A stretch of 64,000 bases of DNA. It comes from Lacticaseibacillus zeae DSM 20178 = KCTC 3804. GTDB taxonomy: Bacteria; Bacillota; Bacilli; Lactobacillales; Lactobacillaceae. Made by a program: the position numbers and the translations under genes. The stretch lies in NCBI RefSeq assembly GCF_000260435.1, contig NZ_BACQ01000052.1, positions 1-64,000 on the forward strand, given 5' to 3'. Of the stretch, positions 29,327-38,645 are shown in pieces; the first letter of the stretch is position 1; every line of letters begins with the position of its first letter. The notes under the pieces are model-generated. The model made no database searches. It had not been told where the DNA came from and was given only the letters and a program-made list of their open reading frames with translations.

Positions 29327-29373
29327 TTTGTCAATGTCGTCCAACTCAGAATTAATCAACAGAGGTGTCTTAA

Positions 29374-29970
29374 ATGTCGCATCAAACCGATTTGCGTGTT
29401 GTTAAAACCAATGATGCTATCCACGCGGCTTTTCTTTCCCTTATCAATCAAAAAGGGTTTGAAAATATCACCATCAATGACATTGCCCAAACTGCCAAAA
29501 TTAATCGCTCGACATTCTATCTTCACTATGTCGATAAATACGATTTGCTTAAACAAATGACGGCAGTCGGCATGACTAAAATCATTGCTGCGATGGCCCC
29601 CGAACTTTACTTTTCTAAAAACACCTTTAAAGAAGCCGCCTTTACCGACGACCTAGGACAAGCACTAAAAGTTGTGGCAAATGAACCGCGTCTCTATACA
29701 TTTATTTTAAATGACCCCAACCATTTAGGTCTAAGACAACAGGCTGAAGACGCTTTACAACAGCATCTCATCGAATGTTTGCCACAAAAGACCGTCGTTG
29801 AACGCGATCTGTTGTTAAACATTGTGCCCTCCGTCTATCTCAGCGTCATTCGCTCGTGGCTTGCCAATGGTATGCGCTATTCTTCAACCTTTTTAGCACA
29901 GGAATTAGCGAAGTTTTTCAAGCTTGGGTCAAGAAGTTTGATGAGTCCTGAATCTCATATGAATTTTTGA
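29374..29970 (+). CDS. TetR-family regulator
   Basis: A 198-residue TetR protein. The HTH runs about residues 10-55 (IHAAFLSLINQKGFENITIN, INRSTFYLHYVDKYDLL) and an all-helical ligand domain follows, ending in the TetR_C-like segment. The start follows AGAGGTG. It most likely binds the palindrome at 29301-29326 and controls the divergent hydrolase gene. The inducer is unknown. Confidence 0.88.
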   Translation: MSHQTDLRVVKTNDAIHAAFLSLINQKGFENITINDIAQTAKINRSTFYLHYVDKYDLLKQMTAVGMTKIIAAMAPELYFSKNTFKEAAFTDDLGQALKVVANEPRLYTFILNDPNHLGLRQQAEDALQQHLIECLPQKTVVERDLLLNIVPSVYLSVIRSWLANGMRYSSTFLAQELAKFFKLGSRSLMSPESHMNF

Positions 29971-30010
29971 CAGTGTGCGAAATTATTCTAAAAATCATTT
30001 TGAATCATTA

Positions 30011-30059
30011 AAAAATTCACCCCTAAGACAAACTTATCTCAAAAGGGTGAATTTTTGTT
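30011..30059. terminator. Bidirectional terminator between tetR and ABC genes
   Basis: AAAAATTCACCC (30011-30022) and GGGTGAATTTTT (30045-30056) pair perfectly. A/T runs lie on both sides, so it can end the plus-strand tetR and the minus-strand ABC transcript. Confidence 0.85.
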
Positions 30060-30114
30060 TTCTATGAAAGACCATTGAAGCACGATGAGCATTCGATGCA
30101 AAACAGGTCACAAA

Positions 30115-31734
30115 TTACTTTTCTTCCACAACCTGCCGATTACTGAAGCGATAAATCCGGTCCGCATAGGCTGCCGATTCTGCGCGGTGTGAAATCAAAA
30201 TGACGATGCCGTGATAATAGGCTTTGATCGTATCCAGAATCAGCCGCTCATTTTCAGTGTCAAGATTACTGGTGGGTTCATCTAAGACCAAGACGCTGCT
30301 AGGATGCAATAAGGCGCGGGCCAATTCGAGCCGTTGCTGTTCGCCACTAGAAAAAGGCACGTGTCCGGCAGCAATCTGCGTATCCAGTCCATTGGCAACC
30401 TGTTTTAACCGGTCACTCAGTTTAACTTGCGCCAATACCGTCCAAATTTGATCATCCGTAATCGTCGAATCATGTAACGTCAGATTATCACGGACCGTTT
30501 CGGAGAAAAATACCGCGGTCTGCGGCAAATAATTAATTTGTGCCCGCAGCAATTGGGGGTTGATGGTCGCAAGATCCGTGTCATTGATCAGAATCTGACC
30601 GCTCGTGACCGGATACCAACCCATGATCAGTTTAGCTAACGTACTTTTACCCGACCCACTGGCACCTACAAAGCCGGTGATCTCGCCAGCCTTTAAGGTC
30701 AGCGTCACGTCGTTTAGAACTTCTTCAGGACGCGCTGGATAACTAAATGAAACCTGCTTCACCTGAATCTGCTTAATAGCACCAACTGTTTGACTTGCAG
30801 TTGCCGGCGCTGCCATTAACGGCTGCTCCTGCAGTAGGCTGAATAGATTTTTAGCCGCCGCAAACCCGTTAAGTAGGGATCCAGGAAGATTGTTTAATGC
30901 GAGCAATGGACCAAACGTCAACGGAAAAATAGCTAGAACTGCTTGCTGTAAGGCGGTTGCCTGCTGCCAGCCGCTTATCCAGACCATGAACAGCCACGTT
31001 GCAACCATGACGAACGTTGCAGCGACATTTTTTAATAATTGACTGAATTGCGCTTGTTGAAACGCAGCGGCTTCACGGTCAAACCCGACATTGCCTTGAT
31101 CCATGCGTTCTTTTGCAATGCCCAGCTGGCGCACTGCGCCCATCCCGCGGACCGATTCCAGTAAGTACTGCTGGTTGGTCGCCTTCAGCTGATCAGCAGC
31201 CTGAGTCTTAGCGGTCAATTGCCGATGCCGCGCATACGGAATCAGCCCGCCCACGGCCGCATAACCGACCAGGGCGACCACTGCTGCCAAAATACTGACG
31301 CGACTATAAACTGCTGTCATCAAAAGACCGTATGTTAACCCGATTGCGACTGGCACAATGGTATGGGCATAAAAGATTTCCATCGCTTCGATGTCGCTGC
31401 CAATTAACTTGAGTAACTTACCGCTCGATTGCGTATCCAGTTTTGCCGGTGCCAATCGTACCAGTTGCCGATAAACCGCGCCGCGTAAGTCAGCTAGGAC
31501 ATGAAAAGCTACAAAATGTCCGGCATATTGCTCGCCGAAACTTCCGAGACCCAAGAGAATGACCGCGATGACGCCTGGCAACAGCAACTCTGACGCGTGT
31601 TGCGGATCAAACAGCATCATCGCCGCAAGAATCAAGACAACTGCCTTGGCCAGTTCGGCGACCATGCCGATCAAAAAACTGATCACAATGGCGCCGGTTA
31701 AATGATGGGTGTACTTTAATAACCCTCTGATCAT
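30115..31734 (-). CDS. CydC-like ABC transporter, fused permease/ATPase
   Basis: A 539-residue half-transporter: six helices (about 1-300), then an ATPase with Walker A GASGSGKST, signature SSGEQQR, Walker B VLVLDEPTSNLD and H-loop ISHRAE. The membrane part has the CydC-type stretch LDTQSSGKLLKLIGSDIEAM. It overlaps the preceding half-transporter gene by one base (TGATG), so the two form a heterodimer. It resembles but is distinct from the cydDC pair 3 kb away. Cargo is unknown; thiols or heme-related compounds are possible by analogy. Confidence 0.85.
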   Translation of the reverse strand: MIRGLLKYTHHLTGAIVISFLIGMVAELAKAVVLILAAMMLFDPQHASELLLPGVIAVILLGLGSFGEQYAGHFVAFHVLADLRGAVYRQLVRLAPAKLDTQSSGKLLKLIGSDIEAMEIFYAHTIVPVAIGLTYGLLMTAVYSRVSILAAVVALVGYAAVGGLIPYARHRQLTAKTQAADQLKATNQQYLLESVRGMGAVRQLGIAKERMDQGNVGFDREAAAFQQAQFSQLLKNVAATFVMVATWLFMVWISGWQQATALQQAVLAIFPLTFGPLLALNNLPGSLLNGFAAAKNLFSLLQEQPLMAAPATASQTVGAIKQIQVKQVSFSYPARPEEVLNDVTLTLKAGEITGFVGASGSGKSTLAKLIMGWYPVTSGQILINDTDLATINPQLLRAQINYLPQTAVFFSETVRDNLTLHDSTITDDQIWTVLAQVKLSDRLKQVANGLDTQIAAGHVPFSSGEQQRLELARALLHPSSVLVLDEPTSNLDTENERLILDTIKAYYHGIVILISHRAESAAYADRIYRFSNRQVVEEK

Positions 31735-33422
31735 CAGCGTGCACCCTCTTTCTGCATCGTCTCCGGATTATCCACCAGTCGCCGATACGCCGGCTGCTGC
31801 TGGTAAAGCCGCTCATGATTAGCAACGATCAAATGTTGATCATGAATAAACCACACTACATCAGCCTGCGCCATGGCGGAGAGGTTGTGAGAAATGAACA
31901 AAACAATTTTCTCCTGGCTCAACTTTTTAACAGCCGCCAAAATCGCCGCAGCGTTGACTTTATCAATGCTGGACGTAATTTCATCCAACAGGTAAACGGT
32001 CTTGTCCGCCAGTAACATACGCGCAAACGCCAACTGTTGCCGCTGCCCCGGCGAAAGCAGCCGACCGCCTTCGCCCACCTGCGTGTCGTACCCTTTTTCC
32101 AGCTTAGGGACAAACTGCATCAGTCCCAAATCATCAAGTTTCCGTTGCCATGTGTCGCCAAATCGATTTCCTAACAACAGATTTTCCTGAACGGTGCCGG
32201 AAAAAAGGTATTCATCTGCCGTGACGTACCCAAACACGGCCGCTTTCTGCGCGTTGCTCAACGCAGTGACAGCCGTGTTATCAGCCATAATCGTTCCGGA
32301 TAAAGGTTCCAAGCGGCCTAAAATGGCTTGAATGAGCGTACTCTTACCGGTGCCATTTTCCCCTGCTAAGCCGTATAACTTGCCCGGTTCCAGCGTGGCA
32401 TCGATGGCCGTCACAAGTGGTTTATCGGGCGCATAACCGATCGTCACCTGATCAAGCGTGATTTGTTTAAGCGGACGGTTATCGGTAATCCGAACTGTCG
32501 CCGGCGCCGCCTTGGCCTTGGCAATCGTTCCTAGGATCGCGGCCAGTGACGGGCCGTTTGATTTGACAACATGCACGAAATAGCCGAGTTGCCGGGCATT
32601 GACCATCATCATGGCCAACGTAAACCAAGTGGCAAACGCCCCGGCCGCTGGTAACTGGCCGCCAATGAGCTGAAGTGCGGTCACAAAACCACCAACGAAT
32701 ACTGTCAGATAAACAAAACCGTTGATGACGAACAGCACTTGCAACTGGGTTTTCAAAAGATTCATCGTGGCCTGCCGAAAATATTCGCTATCGTCCGCAA
32801 ACTTTTGCCCGTAACGGTCGGCAGCATTGTACATGATCAAAGTATTCATTCCGCGCAGATCGTTAATAAAGCGCCCACCCATTTTTAAAAATCCGGCCAG
32901 ATGGGTCTTATTTTGTGCTGACATTTGCTTGCCAAGAAACATCATCGCAAAGCCAATCAACAAGACACAGGCAAGCGGCAGCAAAGCCAGCCATGAGCGA
33001 TACCAAATCGATAACCCGATCAACAACAGGTAAGTCATCATCGCCTGCAAGGAAGTGGGAAACAACGTGCTATAAAACATATCCAAATTGTTAAGTCCAC
33101 CCAAATCACGTTGAATCACCGCATTGTCTTCACCCGTTGCGGCCGCGGCATCATTGCGTTGATAAAGCGCTTCGAAATAACGATCACGCAGCTCACGCTT
33201 GGCACTCATGGCCCAGTCATGACGGTGATAACGTTCATAACCCATAACATAAATTAGCCAAAGTACCCCCAGTACCCCGGCCATCACGATTGCTTCCATC
33301 GCACGATTTGCCGCCAATTCAAGCGCAATGATGATCGGCAGGACTGTCGGTAACCAATCAAAAATTGCTTCAATAACCCCAGCCCCAAGTTTGTCACGTC
33401 CGTATTTCAGTAATCCCAGCAT
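31734..33422 (-). CDS. CydD-like ABC transporter, fused permease/ATPase
   Basis: A 562-residue half-transporter with six helices followed by an ATPase: Walker A GENGTGKST, signature LSPGQRQQ, Walker B VYLLDEITSSID, H-loop ISHNLS. The Walker B aspartate-glutamate pair is followed by ITSS rather than PTSG. ATG 33422 is chosen because it starts the first helix region and follows AAGAGG; the longer frame adds an unlikely basic leader. It pairs with the next gene. NusG-domain and cytochrome bd genes lie upstream on the same strand. Confidence 0.83.
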   Translation of the reverse strand: MLGLLKYGRDKLGAGVIEAIFDWLPTVLPIIIALELAANRAMEAIVMAGVLGVLWLIYVMGYERYHRHDWAMSAKRELRDRYFEALYQRNDAAAATGEDNAVIQRDLGGLNNLDMFYSTLFPTSLQAMMTYLLLIGLSIWYRSWLALLPLACVLLIGFAMMFLGKQMSAQNKTHLAGFLKMGGRFINDLRGMNTLIMYNAADRYGQKFADDSEYFRQATMNLLKTQLQVLFVINGFVYLTVFVGGFVTALQLIGGQLPAAGAFATWFTLAMMMVNARQLGYFVHVVKSNGPSLAAILGTIAKAKAAPATVRITDNRPLKQITLDQVTIGYAPDKPLVTAIDATLEPGKLYGLAGENGTGKSTLIQAILGRLEPLSGTIMADNTAVTALSNAQKAAVFGYVTADEYLFSGTVQENLLLGNRFGDTWQRKLDDLGLMQFVPKLEKGYDTQVGEGGRLLSPGQRQQLAFARMLLADKTVYLLDEITSSIDKVNAAAILAAVKKLSQEKIVLFISHNLSAMAQADVVWFIHDQHLIVANHERLYQQQPAYRRLVDNPETMQKEGAR

Positions 33423-33602
33423 TAAAAAGCTTGCCTCTTTTCTTTCAATCAGTCTGCAGCATTGTGACTGCCATCGGTGTCGCAAACGACCTGCTAAACA
33501 ACAGATTGTTTTTCCAGTTTACCATGAGAAAAACATATTTAAGCAGACATTTTTGAAATACTGCACCACATTTAGCAGCTTGTAAACGTTTAAGCCAACT
33601 GA

Positions 33603-34028
33603 TTAAGGGTGTACCAGTCCGCCATCATCGCCGCTAGTGCCTTTACTCCCTTGCGCTGGCTTGATTTCAATCAGCAATTTATGCGGTAGGCAGATGCTTT
33701 GCTGCCCAATTTGGCTAATCCAGCCCGTATGCACCGCAATCTGATCTGGCGAATTATCTTCCTTGTCGCGAATGCGTGTGCCATCAACTTCGATAACATT
33801 GTACTGCCCCTTTGCAGGATACAGTGTAAACTGTTGGTGGCCTGAATGTGCATCCAGCTTAACACGTCGCTTCACGTGACCATTAATCGAAATAATCGCC
33901 ACTTTTTGATCCGCGTTCACATGCGCCTCGGTCATCGAAAAAATCCCCAGTGGAATGAAGCATGCTATGAAGAGTATGACCACAATGACATAATCCAGTG
34001 GTCGTACATATTTTTTTAGCCAGTGCAT
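33603..34028 (-). CDS. NusG domain II-containing membrane-anchored protein
   Basis: A 141-residue protein with one N-terminal membrane helix (about 12-32) and an external beta-rich domain of the NusG_II type (VAIISINGHVKRRVKLD, YNVIEVDGTRIRDKEDNSPDQIAV, GWISQIGQQSICLPHKLLIEI). It keeps the single cysteine in the motif SICLPH. Members of this family often sit beside quinone, flavin-transfer or Gx-type membrane genes in Firmicutes electron-transfer loci. Here it lies between two CydDC-type pairs, which fits an electron-transfer or redox role, but none is shown. Confidence 0.75.
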   Translation of the reverse strand: MHWLKKYVRPLDYVIVVILFIACFIPLGIFSMTEAHVNADQKVAIISINGHVKRRVKLDAHSGHQQFTLYPAKGQYNVIEVDGTRIRDKEDNSPDQIAVHTGWISQIGQQSICLPHKLLIEIKPAQGSKGTSGDDGGLVHP

Positions 34029-34093
34029 GTTAGGTCACCTCGAATCGGTTTATCAGTTTCTTATTGTACGCGTTAACAACTAAAAATATGAAA

Positions 34094-34131
34094 AAACCAG
34101 CCGCACTCCAATCTAGGAATGCGGCTGGTTT
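34094..34131. terminator. Terminator after cydC (bidirectional)
   Basis: AAACCAGCCGCA (34094-34105) and TGCGGCTGGTTT (34120-34131) are perfect complements, with T residues beyond the stem on the minus strand. Confidence 0.85.
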
Positions 34132-34184
34132 GCGCCAATAAGTTTAGATGCAGTTTTTTTACTGCTAGGAAGTTTTTAAACGCC

Positions 34185-35912
34185 TCACCGCAACCCCGCA
34201 TCCAGCGCATACAGATTCTGATACCGCTGATTCTGCTCAGCCAAATGCTGCGGCGTGTCATTCATCGTCAGCCGGCCATCTTCCAGGAAGACGACGCGAT
34301 CGGTTTGGCTGACACCTTGCAGATGATGGGTGACCCAGAGAATGGTCTTCCCTTTTAGAACGGAGAACGTCGTATCCAGCAGCGCCTGTTCGGTAATCGG
34401 GTCCAAGCCAACGGTAGGTTCGTCCAGCAGTACGATAGGCGCATCCTGTAAAAGAATCCGCGCTAACGATAACCGCTGACGCTCACCACCGGAAAAGGCA
34501 AAGCCGGCTTCTTCGACACTGCTGTCCATACCATTGGGCAGTTGGGCAATGAGTTTGTCCAGCTTGACGGCTTTCAACGCCGCAGCGACTTCTTCATCGC
34601 TGGCATTTTCATTGCCCAAACGGACGTTATTAATAATCGACGTACTGAACAGAAATGGACTTTGATCTAGTACCGCGAACAAATTCGTGCGGTGTTCCTG
34701 ATAGGTCAGCACATCCTCCCCGTCAATCAGCACTTGGCCGGTTGTCGGCGTTAAGTCACCCAAGACCAGTTGCAACAAGGTCGTTTTCCCCATGCCACTG
34801 GGACCGAGAATCGCCATTTTTTCGCCGGCGTAAACGGTTAAATCGATATCGGTGATCAATTCAGGATCGGTTGGCGTATAGCGGAAGCTAACCTGCTTCA
34901 GCTGAACGGTTTTAAAACTAGTCGGTACCGGTTGCTGTTTGGGCAATGCCCGCGTCACCGGGTGCAGATCATTGAGGTGCCGGATCGCATCTCGATAAGT
35001 CGGCCACTCACCGACGCCTTGGGCAATGCCGGAAAAGGCTTGATCAAGCGGAAAAACAACCAGTACGAAAGCGCCGACCCAGTTGGCACTTGCCTGACTG
35101 CCAGTCCATTCAAGGTTGGTCCAAATTAGCATACTGATGGTAATCAACACGAAGAGTAACTGGCCGACAAAGTCCCGTCCCCATTGGAAACGTTTGGATT
35201 TTGCAGTCGAAGCAGCCAGTTTTTTCGGTGCTGCCAAGCTTTGATCCAAAAACTCCTGACCACGATGGGTGATGACCCAATCGGATAGGCCAAGCACCGA
35301 GTCCGTCAGTGATACATAAGCATCATGGTTCAGTTGCTTTTGCTCAGCCTTGCGGAAGCGTTCAACCACTAGCCCCCACCAAGGAAGAATCAGGATCTGG
35401 AACAGTAGTAACAAGCAGATCCATAACGCAAAACCCCAGTTGAACCAGCCCAATAGTAACGTGGCAATCACCGTTAAGCCAGCGCCAACCACGGTCGGAA
35501 AAATCATCCGCAAATAGAGGTTCTGAATGTGGCCGATGTCATCTGCCAGTAATCCCAAAATATCACCGGTCTGGTGGTGTTCCGAGACAAATGCCGCATC
35601 GGTTTCCAGCACTTTGTATAACTTACGGCGCATATGGCTGGTAATCCGCAGCACCCAGTTGTGACTGGTTAAACGCTCAACATATTGGAAAACCGGGCGG
35701 CCAACCCCAAAGGCACGGGTCAGGACAACGGTCACATAAATCGCCGCAAATAAGGGTTTAGTGGCACTTTTATCAATTAAAAAGCCTGAGGTGAACATCA
35801 ACGCGCCAGCAAACACGAACGTCATGACCCCAAGAACCAGCGACCAAAACAGTAGCCACCGGTAGCGTTTTAGATCAGGCCGGACCCAGTGTTCATTTTT
35901 CCACCAATGCAT
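34185..35912 (-). CDS. cydC: Thiol reductant ABC exporter subunit CydC
   Basis: A 575-residue ABC half-transporter with six helices, CydC-type membrane sequence (FQYVERLTSHNWVLRI, SEHHQTGDILGLLADDI), then Walker A GPSGMGKTT, signature FSGGERQR, Walker B IVLLDEPTVGLD and H-loop VTHHLQ. With CydD it exports cysteine or glutathione-type reductant needed for cytochrome bd assembly. ATG 35912, after GAGGTG, is used; it overlaps cydD by 20 bp. Last gene of cydABDC. Confidence 0.9.
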   Translation of the reverse strand: MHWWKNEHWVRPDLKRYRWLLFWSLVLGVMTFVFAGALMFTSGFLIDKSATKPLFAAIYVTVVLTRAFGVGRPVFQYVERLTSHNWVLRITSHMRRKLYKVLETDAAFVSEHHQTGDILGLLADDIGHIQNLYLRMIFPTVVGAGLTVIATLLLGWFNWGFALWICLLLLFQILILPWWGLVVERFRKAEQKQLNHDAYVSLTDSVLGLSDWVITHRGQEFLDQSLAAPKKLAASTAKSKRFQWGRDFVGQLLFVLITISMLIWTNLEWTGSQASANWVGAFVLVVFPLDQAFSGIAQGVGEWPTYRDAIRHLNDLHPVTRALPKQQPVPTSFKTVQLKQVSFRYTPTDPELITDIDLTVYAGEKMAILGPSGMGKTTLLQLVLGDLTPTTGQVLIDGEDVLTYQEHRTNLFAVLDQSPFLFSTSIINNVRLGNENASDEEVAAALKAVKLDKLIAQLPNGMDSSVEEAGFAFSGGERQRLSLARILLQDAPIVLLDEPTVGLDPITEQALLDTTFSVLKGKTILWVTHHLQGVSQTDRVVFLEDGRLTMNDTPQHLAEQNQRYQNLYALDAGLR

Positions 35913-37635
35913 TGAATTCACCTCGCATTTCGTGTACCAGTGCCTGATATGGCTTAGAGTGGGCCGCTAGCTCGCTCGGTGTTCCTTCAGCAACGATCCG
36001 CCCGCCATCCACGACAATCACGCGATCCATTTGATTGAGCCAGTGCAGTCGGTGCGTGGCGAAGATGACCAGGCGATTTTTAAATAGCGGCACCAAAGTC
36101 TCCTTTAGCTCGGCTTCGGTTTCAATATCCAAATGGGCAGTCGGCTCGTCGAATAACCAGATCGACCGGTTGGTGTCAACCAGTGTTCTGGCCAACGCGA
36201 TTCGCTGGGCCTGGCCGCCAGAAATTCCCCGGCCACCTTCACCGATGCGGGTGGCATACCCATCCGGCAACGTCTCGATCCAGTGACTCAAACCTGCCGC
36301 CGCTGCTGCTTGCCGAACTTCGTCATCCGAAGCACTGGGGCGATAAAAGCGAATGTTAGCGGCAATGGTATCCGCAAACAAATACGGATCCTGAGGAATA
36401 TAACTCAAATGATCCTGCCAGGCGGCCTGCGTCAGATGCGGCACCTTGGTTCCCCGGACAGTGATCGTTGCGGATTGCGGTTGCAAAAAGCCGCCAATCA
36501 AATTCAACAATGTCGACTTGCCGGAACCGCTGGCCCCAATGATTGCTACCTTTTCCGGACCGGTAAACTGCAGATTGGCGTCATGAATTCCTGCACGTTT
36601 ATCGTCGTACATGAAATCAAGATGCTGCATGGTTAATGTATCTTGATTCTGCCAACCGTCAAACGCCGGCAACACCTTGGTGTCAGTCGGCAACGGCTGG
36701 TCGATCACCTTCCAGATCGCGGCCATCGCGTTTTTACCGTTTAACGTTGCGTGGTAATCCGTGCCGAAATCACGAATCGGCATAAAATACTCCGGCGCCA
36801 GAATCAGCGCCACCATCGCTGGATATAGTGGAATGCCACCGTCCATAAGCTTAATGCCAAGAAAAACCGCAACAACCGCAATCGACAAGGTGGTAAAAAA
36901 GTCCAACGCAAAGGTCGACAACATGGCAATGCGTAAAACGCCCATGGTCTGCTTCCGGTAATCTTCCGAAACTTCATAAACGTTATTGGCGTACTGGCGA
37001 CTAATGCCCATCAATTGCAGCGTTTTGAGTCCCCGCAGCGAATCAATGAAATGGTTGCTCATTTTCTGAAAACCGGCATACTGACTTTCCGACTTATCAC
37101 GCGCTGCCAGTCCCAAAATCACCATGAACAAGATGATGATCGGAAACATAATCAGCAAGGTAAAGCCGGTCAACCAATTTTCATACCAGATATAGGCGAC
37201 CAAAACCCATGGAATAATGCTCATGTTGAGAATTTTGTTTAAAATCAGTTCAATATAATTTTCGGCTTCGGGAATGCCGTCAAGCGCCATGGTGACCAGA
37301 TTACCGGTGCCTTCTTTTGCCACTGCCGCTGGTCCTAATGCATACAAGTGCTTCAGCAATTGTTCTTGCAACCACGCAGACCCTTTCATGGCAAAGCGGG
37401 CACCGATGCGATTGCGCACCCACACAATGAGCTGCCGCACGGTAAATGCCAGTGCAAACAGCCCCAAAGGCATCCATAACCCGGCTAAACTTTGACGATT
37501 CCAGGAATGGACGATCCCTTCTGCAAGAAACTTTCCTTGCAATAAAATAACAAAAGCTTGCACGAGCGCAAACCCGGCAAGCATTGTCATTGTTTTCCTC
37601 ATTCCCGATAAGCGCATGAGCGTCTTATCGATCAT
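35893..37635 (-). CDS. cydD: Thiol reductant ABC exporter subunit CydD
   Basis: A 580-residue ABC half-transporter: six helices, Walker A GASGSGKST, signature ISGGQAQR, Walker B IWLFDEPTAHLD and H-loop ATHRLH. The membrane domain has SNHFIDSLRGLKTLQLMGIS, typical of CydD. Together with CydC it forms the heterodimeric exporter for assembly of the bd oxidase. The start overlaps the cydB stop by four bases (ATGA), so translation is coupled. Confidence 0.9.
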   Translation of the reverse strand: MIDKTLMRLSGMRKTMTMLAGFALVQAFVILLQGKFLAEGIVHSWNRQSLAGLWMPLGLFALAFTVRQLIVWVRNRIGARFAMKGSAWLQEQLLKHLYALGPAAVAKEGTGNLVTMALDGIPEAENYIELILNKILNMSIIPWVLVAYIWYENWLTGFTLLIMFPIIILFMVILGLAARDKSESQYAGFQKMSNHFIDSLRGLKTLQLMGISRQYANNVYEVSEDYRKQTMGVLRIAMLSTFALDFFTTLSIAVVAVFLGIKLMDGGIPLYPAMVALILAPEYFMPIRDFGTDYHATLNGKNAMAAIWKVIDQPLPTDTKVLPAFDGWQNQDTLTMQHLDFMYDDKRAGIHDANLQFTGPEKVAIIGASGSGKSTLLNLIGGFLQPQSATITVRGTKVPHLTQAAWQDHLSYIPQDPYLFADTIAANIRFYRPSASDDEVRQAAAAAGLSHWIETLPDGYATRIGEGGRGISGGQAQRIALARTLVDTNRSIWLFDEPTAHLDIETEAELKETLVPLFKNRLVIFATHRLHWLNQMDRVIVVDGGRIVAEGTPSELAAHSKPYQALVHEMRGEFNALVEK

Positions 37636-38645
37636 TCACTAACCGCTCCTTTTGCTTGAATACGTTTGTGGAAGACAACGTAACTCCAGATGAAGTAGAT
37701 TAAGGCAATTGGCAACAGGATAACTGCCACGATGGTCATGATGGTGAGGGTCAAGGAGCTGGCACTGGCATCTTTTGCAAGAATGGACATGGCTGCATCC
37801 TGCCCGATCATGACACGTGGGAATAAGCCATTGAAGATGACGCCAACGACGCCAACCAGTCCAATCGCACTTCCGACAAAGGAAAGCACTTCATTATCCT
37901 TCAATACCCCGATATGGGCAGCGACCGTTGAGCCGACAATCACAACCAAAATCAGCAACGTGCTGATAGGACGCTCCTTGAAGAAGTCGGTCATAAAGAA
38001 CAGCAGAAGTGCGAATACAACTTCACCGGCATATAGCAGATAATACAGCTTGCTATTCCAATCGCGCGCACGCTTGCGTAAATCACCGGTTGTCTTCAGG
38101 CGAATGAAGTTCAACCCGTGCATCAGCATCATCAACGTCACCGCGACACCACCAACGATGGTCAGAAGATTAATCTGATTACCCAACGTCGGATAAACAT
38201 CGCCAGCCTTGGTAATTGGTAGCGGCTGGATAATCGCAGTGAAAATCATCCCTAACACAAACGGCGGAATCAAACTGCCGCAAGCCAGCGCCCAGCGCCA
38301 GATATTGCGACCAGTTTTGGTCTCGGCGTGTGCCGCAAACTCAAAGGACACACCACGAACAATCAGCCCAAACAAAACGATGAAGAACATGATGTAAAAG
38401 CCGGAGAACAAGCTTGCGTACCACATTGGATAGGAAGCAAACATCGCACCGCCAGCGGTGATCAGCCAAACTTCATTACCATCCCAATGCGGACCGATCG
38501 TTGCCACCAACTGATCTTCTTCGCTCGTGTTGCGCGCTAACAGTTTGGTTGACATGCCAACGCCAAAGTCGAAGCCTTCAAGTACGAAGAAACCGCTGAA
38601 CAGGACGAACAATAAAAAGAACCATAAAATCTGTAACCAGCTCAT
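37632..38645 (-). CDS. cydB: Cytochrome bd oxidase subunit II
   Basis: A 337-residue membrane protein with about eight to nine helices. It starts with LQILWFFLLFVLFSGFFVLEGFDFGVGM, the CydB signature (EGFDFG), and has WDGNEVWLITAGGAMFASYP. With CydA it forms the quinol:O2 oxidoreductase that reduces oxygen to water. It overlaps cydA by four bases and cydD by four. Confidence 0.95.
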   Translation of the reverse strand: MSWLQILWFFLLFVLFSGFFVLEGFDFGVGMSTKLLARNTSEEDQLVATIGPHWDGNEVWLITAGGAMFASYPMWYASLFSGFYIMFFIVLFGLIVRGVSFEFAAHAETKTGRNIWRWALACGSLIPPFVLGMIFTAIIQPLPITKAGDVYPTLGNQINLLTIVGGVAVTLMMLMHGLNFIRLKTTGDLRKRARDWNSKLYYLLYAGEVVFALLLFFMTDFFKERPISTLLILVVIVGSTVAAHIGVLKDNEVLSFVGSAIGLVGVVGVIFNGLFPRVMIGQDAAMSILAKDASASSLTLTIMTIVAVILLPIALIYFIWSYVVFHKRIQAKGAVSE

